DNA of 64,000 nt from Mixta hanseatica (GCF_023517775.1 NZ_CP082904.1:4238230-4302229), one strand, 5' to 3'. Shown: positions 39,050-47,979, counted from the first letter of the stretch. Numbers and translations: made by a program. The notes: generated from the sequence alone by a model not told the origin.

Positions 39050-40531
39050 ATGAAGGTAAAATTAATCGCTTTAGCCGTATCAGCAATGACCATAAGCGGT
39101 GCATGGGGGCATGGTTATTTAATGGATCCGCCGAGCAGGGCTTATCAATGTAAGCTGGGCAATAATCAGGAGTGCGGTAACGTCACCTGGGAGCCGCAGA
39201 GCGTAGAACAAAAATCAGGGTTTCCAGACGCTGCGTTACCGTACGATGGTGAACTGGCCAGCGCTGGTATTCCATCCTTTTCGCAGCTCAATCGCCAATC
39301 CGCCGACGCCTGGGCTAAAACCTCTATAAAGGCGGGCCGGCAGACTTTTGTCTGGCATCATACCGCGCCTCATAAAACAACCAACTGGCGTTACTACATC
39401 ACTAAACAGGGATGGGATCCTAACGCGGCTTTGACCCGTGATGCATTTGAGTTAACGCCCTTCTGTGTGATTGAGGGTAATGGCCAGGCACCCGCGGTAG
39501 AAACGGCGCATGAATGTGATGTGCCTGAGCGTACCGGCTATCAGGCTATTTATAGCGTGTGGGAAATCGCGGATACCGCGAACAGTTTCTATCAGATAGC
39601 CGATATTGTCTTTGCCGGGGATAATCCTACGCAGGCCGATCCGTCCGATAGCTGGGGCAGAATGCTGGAGGGGCAGATGTATGGTAAAAATCTACGGGCA
39701 GGCGACAAGGTTAAGGTTCGTTTTTTCCGGGCCGATGCAGAGCTGATCTCTTTTACCACCACGCTAACCATCACCGATGAGCTTACCGATAAAAATCGCT
39801 GGTCTAAAGCTTTGGCGGCGGCGGTGAATGAAAAAGCCGACGCTGAGAAATGGGGCATTCGCGCTGGGGTAAAAGATGCGCAGGGGAAAATTGAACCGGT
39901 TTTTGGCGCCAATAAGATCTATATCTCTTCAGCGCCGGAAACTCTGGATCCGGTACGCAGGCTACAATCGATTGCGATCTCTTATGAAGAGAGCGCCACA
40001 AATACTAACGAACAGTTAGAAATTAGCGAGTTACTCACCAGCAAGGTACAAAATGGGAAATCGACCCTGACATTTAACCTCTGGACTGCCGGTAAATGGG
40101 CGGTGGAAGCGAAGGTATACGACAGCATTGGCACGGTAAAGGGCTATACCAAAACCGCGTTGGAAAATGTCGATGGACCTATTTCCTTTGATTTGGACCA
40201 AGTTACAGCAGATGAAACTTACACACTCAGCCTTATCGCCACCAACGAGCAGGGCGAGCTAATCCAGGCGAAGCCGCAGCAGTTTACGCTGCAGTCCGCT
40301 ACCCCGGAAGCGGAGAAGCCCGCGGCGGATACCGTGAAGTACGACGAAACGTTCCCCCATAACAAATCAAGCTACAAATCCGGTACGCGGGTATTACAGC
40401 CTAAAAACGGTAAGGTTTATCAATGTAAACCTTTCCCGTATTCAGGCTATTGCTCACAGTGGTCGAGCAGCGCGACGCAATTTGAGCCTGGCATCGGCTC
40501 ACACTGGCAGCAGGCGTGGATTGAAAAATAA
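39050..40531 (+). CDS. gbpA: Secreted chitin-active lytic polysaccharide monooxygenase (GbpA-type, AA10)
   Basis: Secreted copper enzyme that oxidatively cleaves or binds chitin/N-acetylglucosamine polymers. The 493-residue protein has a 20-residue signal peptide ending AWG. The mature N-terminus is His21 (HGYLMDPPSR), which with His108 (TAPHKTTNW) forms the histidine brace of AA10 enzymes. GbpA-like middle domains follow, and a C-terminal chitin-binding-like module (YQCKPFPYSGYCSQWSSSATQFEPG) completes the GbpA layout. In Vibrio cholerae GbpA promotes attachment to chitin and mucin. It stands alone between phoU and yieH, and E. coli K-12 has no counterpart here. Confidence 0.92.
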   Translation: MKVKLIALAVSAMTISGAWGHGYLMDPPSRAYQCKLGNNQECGNVTWEPQSVEQKSGFPDAALPYDGELASAGIPSFSQLNRQSADAWAKTSIKAGRQTFVWHHTAPHKTTNWRYYITKQGWDPNAALTRDAFELTPFCVIEGNGQAPAVETAHECDVPERTGYQAIYSVWEIADTANSFYQIADIVFAGDNPTQADPSDSWGRMLEGQMYGKNLRAGDKVKVRFFRADAELISFTTTLTITDELTDKNRWSKALAAAVNEKADAEKWGIRAGVKDAQGKIEPVFGANKIYISSAPETLDPVRRLQSIAISYEESATNTNEQLEISELLTSKVQNGKSTLTFNLWTAGKWAVEAKVYDSIGTVKGYTKTALENVDGPISFDLDQVTADETYTLSLIATNEQGELIQAKPQQFTLQSATPEAEKPAADTVKYDETFPHNKSSYKSGTRVLQPKNGKVYQCKPFPYSGYCSQWSSSATQFEPGIGSHWQQAWIEK

Positions 40532-40601
40532 ACGTTTGTGACGAAACAGTCGCCTCAACGCTGGCAGCAGGGTTGAGGCGTTTCTATGAACGGACCGGGC
40601 T

Positions 40602-41264
40602 TTAGCGGGTAAGATGCCAGCCGCGTGTGCGCCACATCGCAGGCAGCTGCGCCAAATCGTTAAACGTCGTTACCAGTGGGTGGTCGAGCGGGGGATTATG
40701 CGCATCGGCGCAATAGTAAAAAACCGGAATGCCCGCCGCGATGCCAGCCCGCGCGCCCGCTTCCGAATCATCAACCAGCAGGCAATGTTCAATCGGCACC
40801 TGCATTTGCTCAGCCGCATGAAACATCAACTGCGGGTCCGGCTTCCAGTGACCAATATCGTAGCCGCTGTACAGGCGATCGCCAAAGAAAGGCAGCAGGC
40901 CGGTCAGCCCCAACGAGTGCTGCATCTTTTTAACCGTGCCGTTGGAGACCACGCACGCCGGTACTGAAATCTGCGCTAACAGATCGCCGGCACCGGGGAT
41001 CGGCTGAAGCTGCGCCTCAAACAGGCGGGCCACCTCCGCGCGATACGCTTGCTCAAAGGTTTCTACTGCTACATCCAGCGGATGCTGCTGTTGAACATCG
41101 GCAATAATATCGTAGAGTTTGACACCCTTATATTTTTCAAACATCTCCTGTAATGGCAGATGCACGCCGTAGCGGGAAAAAGTAGAAACATACGCCTGGG
41201 TACAGAGTAATTCGCTGTCCACCAGCGTCCCATCACAGTCGAAAAACAGACACTCAATCGTCAT
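40602..41264 (-). CDS. yieH: HAD-family phosphatase YieH (6-phosphogluconate phosphatase type)
   Basis: Haloacid-dehalogenase phosphatase; E. coli YieH hydrolyses 6-phosphogluconate in vitro. The 220-residue product has motif I FFDCDGTLVDS (nucleophile and general-acid Asp near residues 9 and 11), motif II with VVSNGT, the Lys in WKPDP, and motif IV LVDDSEAGARAG. A beta-phosphoglucomutase-like helical cap lies between motifs I and II. It is divergent from adeP, the same neighbour as in E. coli. Confidence 0.9.
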   Translation of the reverse strand: MTIECLFFDCDGTLVDSELLCTQAYVSTFSRYGVHLPLQEMFEKYKGVKLYDIIADVQQQHPLDVAVETFEQAYRAEVARLFEAQLQPIPGAGDLLAQISVPACVVSNGTVKKMQHSLGLTGLLPFFGDRLYSGYDIGHWKPDPQLMFHAAEQMQVPIEHCLLVDDSEAGARAGIAAGIPVFYYCADAHNPPLDHPLVTTFNDLAQLPAMWRTRGWHLTR

Positions 41265-41428
41265 CCTGCCTCATCCTTACCAGGGGAAAAGTTCACTTTA
41301 CCCGACTGAGCATAAAATGCGACCCTGCCGCACGCAGGAAACCGCAACCGTTTGCGAAAAATCAGTGTACTGTTGCGCCAAAATCGCTAGCATACGCGGC
41401 GACCTCTTTTCCCGTTCGGATGTAACAA

Positions 41429-42742
41429 ATGACTAAACAAGGCTTACTACAGCGCCTGTTCCGGCTGCAGGAACATGGCACTACGGTGCGTACCGAAGTG
41501 ATTGCCGGTTTTACCACTTTTTTAACGATGGTTTATATCGTTTTTGTAAACCCGCAAATCCTCGGCGCGGCGGGCATGGATACCCAGGCGGTATTTGTGA
41601 CGACCTGTTTGATCGCTGCGTTGGGCAGCATACTGATGGGAGTCTTTGCTAACCTGCCTGTCGCGCTGGCGCCTGCGATGGGCCTGAATGCCTTTTTCGC
41701 CTTTGTGGTGGTTGGCGCGATGGGCTATTCGTGGCAGGTCGGCATGGGGGCCATTTTCTGGGGCGCAACGGGCCTGTTATTGCTCACGCTTTTCCGCATA
41801 CGTTACTGGATGATCGCCAATATTCCTCTGGCGCTGCGTACCGGCATTACCGCCGGGATCGGGCTGTTTATCGCGATGATGGGGCTGAAAAACGCCGGTA
41901 TTATCGTAGCGAATGAGGCCACGCTGGTCACGGTTGGCGACCTATCCTCGCATAGCGTTCTGCTGGGGGCGCTGGGCTTTTTTATTATCGCTGTACTGGC
42001 GTCACGCAACATTCATGCCGCGGTGCTGATCTCGATAGTGATTACCACGCTGGCCGGTCTGCTGCTGGGCGATGTGAAATACAACGGCATCTTCTCTGCA
42101 CCGCCGGCGATTAACTCGGTGATTGGTCAGGTTGATCTGGGCGGTGCGTTTACGCTCAATATGGCCGGCGTGATTTTCTCTTTTATGCTGGTTAACCTGT
42201 TTGACTCTTCCGGAACCCTGATTGGCGTGACGGATAAAGCCGGGCTGGCGGATAAAGAGGGTAAATTCCCGCGTATGAAGCAGGCGCTGTTGGTAGATAG
42301 CGTAAGCTCGGTGGCCGGTGCGGCTATCGGCACCTCTTCCGTAACGGCCTATATTGAAAGCTCTTCAGGCGTCTCTATTGGTGGACGTACCGGGCTGATG
42401 GCGGTGGTTACCGGAATACTGTTCTTGCTGGTGATGTTCCTGTCGCCGCTGGCGTCGATGGTGCCGGGCTACGCGGCCGCTGGCGCGTTGATTTATGTCG
42501 GCGTACTGATGACATCAAGCCTGGCGCGCGTAAAGTGGGACGATTTGACCGAGGCGGTTCCCGCTTTTGTGACCGCAGCCATGATGCCGTTCAGCTTTTC
42601 CATCACTGAAGGCATCGCGCTGGGCTTTATTTCCTGGTGTGTAATGAAAGCAGGAACCGGTCGCTGGCGCGAAATCAATCCCTGCGTAGTGGTGGTAGCG
42701 CTGCTGTTTGTGCTAAAAATCGCTTTTGTTGATTCACATTAA
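41429..42742 (+). CDS. adeP: Adenine permease (AzgA/NCS2 family)
   Basis: Inner-membrane proton symporter for adenine and related purines. The 437-residue protein has 12 or more hydrophobic helices, the AzgA-type motifs TFLTMVYIVFVNP and LAPAMGLNAFFAF, and a second conserved stretch LVNLFDSSGTLIGV. E. coli AdeP (YieG) sits beside yieH in the same way; AdeQ/PurP is the alternative paralogue. Its last 68 bases are overlapped in antisense by the extended yieE reading frame. Confidence 0.92.
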   Translation: MTKQGLLQRLFRLQEHGTTVRTEVIAGFTTFLTMVYIVFVNPQILGAAGMDTQAVFVTTCLIAALGSILMGVFANLPVALAPAMGLNAFFAFVVVGAMGYSWQVGMGAIFWGATGLLLLTLFRIRYWMIANIPLALRTGITAGIGLFIAMMGLKNAGIIVANEATLVTVGDLSSHSVLLGALGFFIIAVLASRNIHAAVLISIVITTLAGLLLGDVKYNGIFSAPPAINSVIGQVDLGGAFTLNMAGVIFSFMLVNLFDSSGTLIGVTDKAGLADKEGKFPRMKQALLVDSVSSVAGAAIGTSSVTAYIESSSGVSIGGRTGLMAVVTGILFLLVMFLSPLASMVPGYAAAGALIYVGVLMTSSLARVKWDDLTEAVPAFVTAAMMPFSFSITEGIALGFISWCVMKAGTGRWREINPCVVVVALLFVLKIAFVDSH

Positions 42743-43535
42743 TTAGAGGGCGCTGCGGCCTGCGGCCTGCGGCCTGCGGCCTGCGGCCTGCGGCCTGCGG
42801 CTGCAGCTGCCTTTCTGCTGGCATACTGGTAAGCCTTAACGTCTGCGGTCCCATATTCGCTTTATTCAGTTCAATATCCCTCAACGTATTCCAGTTGTGC
42901 TGCTCATCAATTTCCCATAAACGTAAACGGCTGGTGGCTGGCGACAGCGCACAAGACCAGATAAGCAGGGGTTCAACATCGCATACCGCCTGCACATCAG
43001 GGAAAGTATGCGAGCGCAAACGGCCAGAAGCAGGGTGTAGACGCAGAGAACCGCCGCAGTCATTATTTTCCCCGGTTAGCTTGAGTACGCTTTGCCGCAA
43101 CGTCCAGATTTGCGTTATCGCTTCCAACGGGTCCTGCTGCGCGTTAATCCACGCTTTTTCGCCAGAAGAGAGATATTGCAGATGATGCTCCAGCGTTTGG
43201 CGACTATGCGCCCGTACTATCTCCATATCCAGTCCGGCCCGGCTCTGTTCTTCAGCCAGCAGCACGCCAACCATATTGCCGGCGTAGGCGATGCTGAAAT
43301 CGGGAAGGTCGGGATCGATAAAACAGGGACGGCCGTTGGGGGTGGTGGTTAAGGCGGGAAGCTGGGACATGCCGTAAATACGCAGCATAAGCTCAGCCAG
43401 TAGCATTCGCGCGGCCAGATAACGGCTACGGCGCTTCTCGCTCAGCAATCGGGCTTTTTCCACTATATCAGCCGGGATACGCTGTACGTCTGCCCGGTTT
43501 TGAGCAAGCGTCCAGCGTACAAAATGACTTGCCAT
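42675..43535 (-). CDS. yieE: YieE-type 4'-phosphopantetheinyl transferase family protein, with repeat-derived C-terminal tail
   Basis: The 286-residue product from MASHFVRWTLAQ matches E. coli YieE, which starts MATHFARG; an in-frame ATG 40 codons upstream is less likely. It has the PPTase-superfamily core SIAYAGNMVGV and GLDMEIVRAHSRQT. The usual WxxKE catalytic motif reads WTLRQSVLK, so the metal-binding Glu is replaced by Gln; E. coli YieE also lacks it. Activity as a phosphopantetheinyl transferase is therefore doubtful. The last about 36 residues, including two PQAAGRR units, come from a 7-bp tandem repeat and then antisense adeP sequence; E. coli YieE ends before this. Confidence 0.8.
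   Translation of the reverse strand: MASHFVRWTLAQNRADVQRIPADIVEKARLLSEKRRSRYLAARMLLAELMLRIYGMSQLPALTTTPNGRPCFIDPDLPDFSIAYAGNMVGVLLAEEQSRAGLDMEIVRAHSRQTLEHHLQYLSSGEKAWINAQQDPLEAITQIWTLRQSVLKLTGENNDCGGSLRLHPASGRLRSHTFPDVQAVCDVEPLLIWSCALSPATSRLRLWEIDEQHNWNTLRDIELNKANMGPQTLRLTSMPAERQLQPQAAGRRPQAAGRRPQRPLINVNQQKRFLAQTAALPPLRRD
42753..42800. repeat. Tandem repeat of the 7-mer CTGCGGC, about 6.9 copies
   Basis: Six full copies of CTGCGGC and a partial seventh lie between the adeP stop (42742) and the body of yieE. The unit is not a multiple of three, so each gain or loss of a copy shifts the reading frame of the yieE tail. Three units encode seven residues, read on the minus strand as PQAAGRR. Confidence 0.97.
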
Positions 43536-43697
43536 CTGTCGCTCCGTGAAAATGGTCGGATAATCATCAATTGCATTGTAAGAATTTTCCGAGCCTTTTG
43601 CACCCGGCTTTACTTGCTGCGCGGCGCTTTTCGGAATAGGTTTAAAATAGCGCAAGGAAAAAGTCCGCAGGGCAGCCCGCAGACCTCGGAAAAGGCT

Positions 43698-44288
43698 TCA
43701 GGCAAAACGGCAGGCTTCATTAAACGTCAGACGAGGCAGACGCGGGTGTAGTTTACTGGCTTCACCGTAGCCCAGATTGATCAGCATATTAGCTTTCCAG
43801 TTACTCTCGGCAAAAAATAGCGCGTTGACCTTTTCTGCATCAAATCCCGACATCGGTCCCGCATCCAGGCCCAGCGCACGTGCCGCCAAAATTAAATAGC
43901 CCGCCTGTAAGCTGCTGTTACGAAAAGCGGTCTCTTCGGCCAGCGCCGGGCTGCTGGTAAACCAGCTACGGGCGTCAGCCCAGGGAAAAAGCTGCGGCAA
44001 TCGCTCATAAAACTCTCCATCAGAGGCCACGATCACCGTCACCGGCGCTGACAGGGTTTTTTCTACATTACCGCTGGAGAGGGTCGGTTTCAGTTTTTCT
44101 TTGCCCGCCGCGCTGGTAATAAAAACAAAGCGCCCCGGTGAAGCGTTAGCCGAAGTTGGAGCCAGGCTAACCAGCTGATAAAGCTGCTGCAATAATACTG
44201 AATCGATCGCTTTGTCCTGCCAATGGCTGTGGGTTCTGGCCGTGGTAAATAAGATATCCAGCGCCTGATGATCCAGAGGAACTGCCAT
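43698..44288 (-). CDS. rutE: RutE/HadB-type nitroreductase-family oxidoreductase (probable malonic semialdehyde reductase)
   Basis: FMN-dependent NAD(P)H oxidoreductase. The 196-residue product matches E. coli RutE closely over its length, including [64 protein letters not shown] and [11 protein letters not shown]. RutE reduces malonic semialdehyde to 3-hydroxypropionate in uracil catabolism. No other rut gene is in the window, so the role here may be more general detoxification. Confidence 0.85.
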   Translation of the reverse strand: MAVPLDHQALDILFTTARTHSHWQDKAIDSVLLQQLYQLVSLAPTSANASPGRFVFITSAAGKEKLKPTLSSGNVEKTLSAPVTVIVASDGEFYERLPQLFPWADARSWFTSSPALAEETAFRNSSLQAGYLILAARALGLDAGPMSGFDAEKVNALFFAESNWKANMLINLGYGEASKLHPRLPRLTFNEACRFA

Positions 44289-44627
44289 GCCGATCTCCTG
44301 ACTGTCCGTTTACAAGTAGAAAAAATGTTAGCGGCTGGCACGCTTATTGACCAAGAGGATTTATTTATGGCTTGTCAGGTTTGGCGCTGTGCTTTGCCGG
44401 TAATATTAATAATTAATATTAGATTTTTTATCTTTCATTTACTCATTTTCATTTTAACCTTTACCATAAACGCATCTTGTGAATAATCAGGGGGCCATTG
44501 GAACTGATTGAAAATAAATGAGCAAGAAGACATTAATAAATTCATATAGTGTCCCTGTTTATACTCTGTATTAGAGTAAACAACAGGAGCCCGCTGTAGC
44601 TGGGTAAAAATATGAGGGATATATCAC
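44289..44627. promoter_or_regulatory. Divergent control region between rutE and the RcsB-like regulator
   Basis: 339 bases, AT-rich. An imperfect inverted repeat lies at 44554-44587: the left arm CCTGTTTATACTCT faces the right arm AGAGTAAACAACAGG, about 40-75 bases before the regulator ATG. It could be an operator, possibly autoregulatory. A possible small membrane-peptide ORF at 44367-44486 also lies here. Confidence 0.5.
44367..44486 (+). CDS. Possible 39-residue membrane peptide
   Basis: ATG at 44367 is preceded by AAGAGGA at seven bases, a good ribosome-binding site. The product MACQVWRCALPVILIINIRF continues with FFIFHLLIFILTFTI-type hydrophobic sequence and ends NASCE, so a single membrane helix is plausible. 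I know no homologue. It is upstream of the regulator that heads the microcin export cluster, so it could be a small immunity or toxin-like peptide, but AT-rich spacer DNA can produce such ORFs by chance. Confidence 0.3.
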   Translation: MACQVWRCALPVILIINIRFFIFHLLIFILTFTINASCE

Positions 44628-45269
44628 ATGTTGCAAATTAACCTGGCCATCTCCGATAAGTACCCTGCCGTTCACTGTTTCCTTTGTCATTATCTTAAGC
44701 AAGAGTTAGGTTGTCATATCATAGCCGACATCGTATTAAATGAAGAGCAGTTGCTTCGACAGGCAGATCGGATGCAGCCTGATGCGATAATCACCGATCT
44801 TTCCAGCTATAGCGATAGCGGCCAGCTGTATGGCGTGGCAAAAATCAGAGCGATAAAACAGCGTTTCCCACGCGCAAAAATCATTCTGTATACCGAGTTT
44901 AATAATGTCCCTATTCTAAAGAAAGCGGTTAACTACGGAGTTGATGCTATTGTCAGTAAATATGATGCCGTAAGTGAAATAAAAAAAGCATTATGCGAGG
45001 TCTTTGTTAAAAAGCACAGCGCGACCTGGCTTTCTAAGCAGGTAAAATCCATTATTGAAAGCGATATTGAAAAATCTAGGCGGCTAACGGCAAAAGAGTG
45101 GGAAATTATTCAGCTTTATTCGATGGGGTTTTCTCTGTCCAGCATTGCTAAAAAGCAAAACCGTGCGGTAAGTACCGTCGCCACGCAAAAATATAATGCG
45201 ATGAAAAAGCTAAACGTTAATTCCAACAGTGAGCTGATACAGTACGCCTGTATAAATAATATTATCTGA
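44628..45269 (+). CDS. RcsB-like response regulator with LuxR-type DNA-binding domain
   Basis: Probable transcription regulator of the adjacent secretion or fimbrial genes. The 213-residue protein has a receiver-like N-terminal domain with a candidate phosphoacceptor Asp57 (IITDLSSYS), a single acidic residue Asp10 where two are usual, and Lys in IVSKYD. The C-terminal helix-turn-helix (LTAKEWEIIQLYSMGFSLSSIAKK to VATQKYNAMKKLNV) closely resembles RcsB. No sensor kinase is adjacent, so it may act with RcsB or without phosphorylation, as BglJ and similar proteins do. It ends 36 bases before the TolC-like gene. Confidence 0.85.
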   Translation: MLQINLAISDKYPAVHCFLCHYLKQELGCHIIADIVLNEEQLLRQADRMQPDAIITDLSSYSDSGQLYGVAKIRAIKQRFPRAKIILYTEFNNVPILKKAVNYGVDAIVSKYDAVSEIKKALCEVFVKKHSATWLSKQVKSIIESDIEKSRRLTAKEWEIIQLYSMGFSLSSIAKKQNRAVSTVATQKYNAMKKLNVNSNSELIQYACINNII

Positions 45270-45305
45270 TTTTTTCTCGTTGCTTATTAAAAAAGGATTT
45301 TAGTA

Positions 45306-46661
45306 ATGCGCTCCAGAAAAGTTAATGCCGTTATAGCGGCGTTTTTTTCCGTGTTAACTATTGCCCCAGGGAGCGGGTATAGCCTGACGTTACAGGAAGC
45401 CGTATTGGCAGCCAGCGTATATGACAGTGAAATCGCTGCTGCACGCAATGCGCAGCGGGCGGATAGCCAAAAAAGTCTGCAGGGTTTCGCCAGCCTGTTA
45501 CCGGTTGTGAGCATAGAAGGATCCTATAGTAAGCAGGATCAGCCTAAAGCGCCCTATGCGGTGGGCGTCACGCGTCATAATTACAGCCTTAACCTTACGC
45601 AGCCCCTATTCGATATCGCGAAATATGCGGCATGGAAGCGCGGCGACGCTATCGCTAACTATGCTGACGTTACGCTGATGCTGGCGGAGCAAACCCTTAT
45701 CACCCGCGTTGCGGAAGCTTATTTCCATGTCATCTATCAACGAGATGTACTGGCCAGCGCGCGCAATGCGAAATCCGCCTATGGTAAACAACTGAGTCAA
45801 ACGCAGGTTGCCCTCCAGGTGGGTGAAGGTACGCGGCTTGAACGGGACGAGGCGCAGGCCAACTACGATCGGGCCATTGCGGAGGAAATTGCCGCCAAAA
45901 ACGATCTGGAGGAGGCCGGGATGATTTTCTCTCGCCTGACCGGACGCAATCCTGATGAAATCCAGCCGGTTATGATGGGATGCGTAATGGGCTTGCCCGT
46001 TTCCGATAATTTTAAAGCCTTACAGCAGCAGGCCGTGAAAAATAATCTCCAGGTGCGCGCCGCGCTTTTTCAACTGGAGCAAAGTAAAGCTGACCTGATT
46101 GCCGCGCATGGCGCGCATTTGCCGGTTGTAACGCTACAGGCGGGTTACGGCACCAACTGGAGTAAGGCGGAGAAAACCAATCTGCGCGATATTGCACTTG
46201 GCACCACCTCAAAAACGCGTTCCAGCAGCATTGGCATTAACGTTTCCCTGCCTTTATTTGCCGGCGGCTCATATATCTCTCAGTCAATAGAAGCCGTTCG
46301 ACGACGTGAACAGGGAAAAGATTTGCTGGAGGATGCGCGCCGTAAGGCGCGCCAGGAAACGCAATCCGCCTGGCTTAAATTAAAAAATGGCCGGAGCCAG
46401 TACCTGGCGGAAAAGAAAGCGTTAGCCTCGGCCAGGAATAAAGCGAGCTCAACCGCCTATGGGAGAAAAGTAGGGTTAAGGACCATTATTGATGAGTTAA
46501 ATGCGGAGCAAGAATATTACAAAACTCTGCAAACCCTGGCGAAAGTGCAATATGACTATCTAAACGCCAGACTGAAATTATCCCTGGAATTAGGCGAGCT
46601 GGATTATTCGAAGCTGGATGATTACCGCTGTGCTGCAAATAATAAAACCATCATTAATTAA
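45306..46661 (+). CDS. TolC-family outer-membrane factor of the type I secretion system
   Basis: Outer-membrane and periplasmic tunnel protein for export across the cell envelope. The 451-residue product has a signal peptide (cleavage near GSGYS), then SLTLQEAVLAASVYDSEIAAARN, typical of TolC/CyaE/PrtF proteins. Two repeated halves contain long helices and the beta-strand segments YSLNLTQPLFD and SSSIGINVSLPLFAGG. The cluster carries its own TolC-like gene, whereas the classical ColV system uses the chromosomal tolC. It is 17 bases before the adaptor gene. Confidence 0.9.
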   Translation: MRSRKVNAVIAAFFSVLTIAPGSGYSLTLQEAVLAASVYDSEIAAARNAQRADSQKSLQGFASLLPVVSIEGSYSKQDQPKAPYAVGVTRHNYSLNLTQPLFDIAKYAAWKRGDAIANYADVTLMLAEQTLITRVAEAYFHVIYQRDVLASARNAKSAYGKQLSQTQVALQVGEGTRLERDEAQANYDRAIAEEIAAKNDLEEAGMIFSRLTGRNPDEIQPVMMGCVMGLPVSDNFKALQQQAVKNNLQVRAALFQLEQSKADLIAAHGAHLPVVTLQAGYGTNWSKAEKTNLRDIALGTTSKTRSSSIGINVSLPLFAGGSYISQSIEAVRRREQGKDLLEDARRKARQETQSAWLKLKNGRSQYLAEKKALASARNKASSTAYGRKVGLRTIIDELNAEQEYYKTLQTLAKVQYDYLNARLKLSLELGELDYSKLDDYRCAANNKTIIN

Positions 46662-46678
46662 ACAAGGACGTTAATTGA

Positions 46679-47938
46679 ATGAGTGAATCATTATTTCGTC
46701 AGGAAGCGCTGGAGGCGAATAAAACCACCATGATTGGCACCGTGGCTTTATATTGCCCGCCCTGGCGCTGGTTAATCGTTTCTTTCGTGGGGGTAATGAC
46801 TCTGGCAATAGCCGCTTTCTTTATTTTTGGTAGTTATACCAAGCGCGAAACCGCATCGGGGCAGCTGTTGCCGGCGAAAGGAATCATGAATATCGCGGCC
46901 ATCACCACGGGCACCGTGGTGGATATTACCGTAGAAGAAGGTCAGAGCGTGAAAAAGGGTGAGGCGATCGCCACCATCTCTTCGGAGGTTTATACCGCGC
47001 TGGGGCTCACGCGTGAAAAAGTGGCGCAGCAGTTGGATATTCAACGTGCTCGCCTGAAAGCTGATTTAGACAATCAGGAAAAATTGTTTGCCGAGGAGAT
47101 GAAAGGGCTTAAAGAGCGCGAACGGCTGTTAAGCGCCCAGCTGACGCAGCTGGGTCTTCAGCAGCAACAGCGGTCCCGCCAGGCCCGGCTGGCGCGCGGG
47201 CAACAGGAAAAAATCACCTTGATGCGCCAGCAGGGCTACGCCTCAAATAGCCAGGTCGAGCAGCAGGAAGCGGCGGTTATCGATGCTGAAACACGTCTAC
47301 AGGATATTGCCCGCCTGCAGTTGGATATGCAGCAGCAGCTGGCCCAAATGCGCCAGCAGCTGCGCGAACTGCCGATGAATGCACGAAATAAACAAAACGA
47401 GATTGAGCGCCGACTGTCTGAAATCGATCAATCCGTGGCTGAAAACGAATCACGGCGATCGGTGGTGCTGCGTGCGCCAGCGAATGGCATGGTGGGCTCG
47501 GTGATGACTAAAACGGGTCAAATGGTGAATGCCGGTCAATCACTGTTTTCACTGTTGCCGGATGATGGGCAGCTGCAGGCGCGCATTATGGTCAGTAGCC
47601 GGGCGATCGGTTTCATTCAGCCCGGGCAGAAAGTAGTGCTGCGCTATCAGGCGTTTCCCTTCCAAAAATTTGGTCAACAGTATGGCAAGGTCATTGACGT
47701 TTCCCGCGTGGCGCTGTCGCCACAGGAGGTTGCCACGCTTACCGGCACTAATAATATCCAGGAACAGCATTATCGCGTGGTGGTTAAGCTGGATAAGCAA
47801 GAGATCAACGTTTATGGCCGCAAGGAAAAGCTTCGTCCCGGCAGTGCGCTTGAGGCGGATTTCCTGATCGATAACCGACGCCTCTATGAATGGGTTCTGG
47901 AGCCGCTTTATGCGCTTGGCCGTCGTTCAGGGAATTAA
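46679..47938 (+). CDS. HlyD/CvaA-type membrane fusion protein
   Basis: Periplasmic adaptor joining the ABC exporter to the outer-membrane factor. The 419-residue protein has a short cytoplasmic N-terminus, one membrane helix (about residues 31-53, RWLIVSFVGVMTLAIAAFFIF), and a lipoyl/biotinyl-like half-motif TGTVVDITVEEGQSVKKGEAIATI. A long coiled coil rich in Gln, Arg and Leu follows, then the second lipoyl half LRAPANGMVGSV. It resembles CvaA, the colicin V export adaptor. Confidence 0.9.
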   Translation: MSESLFRQEALEANKTTMIGTVALYCPPWRWLIVSFVGVMTLAIAAFFIFGSYTKRETASGQLLPAKGIMNIAAITTGTVVDITVEEGQSVKKGEAIATISSEVYTALGLTREKVAQQLDIQRARLKADLDNQEKLFAEEMKGLKERERLLSAQLTQLGLQQQQRSRQARLARGQQEKITLMRQQGYASNSQVEQQEAAVIDAETRLQDIARLQLDMQQQLAQMRQQLRELPMNARNKQNEIERRLSEIDQSVAENESRRSVVLRAPANGMVGSVMTKTGQMVNAGQSLFSLLPDDGQLQARIMVSSRAIGFIQPGQKVVLRYQAFPFQKFGQQYGKVIDVSRVALSPQEVATLTGTNNIQEQHYRVVVKLDKQEINVYGRKEKLRPGSALEADFLIDNRRLYEWVLEPLYALGRRSGN

Positions 47939-47979
47939 TTTAAATCGCCATCGGCACACCATAGGGAGTGGTATTGTTC

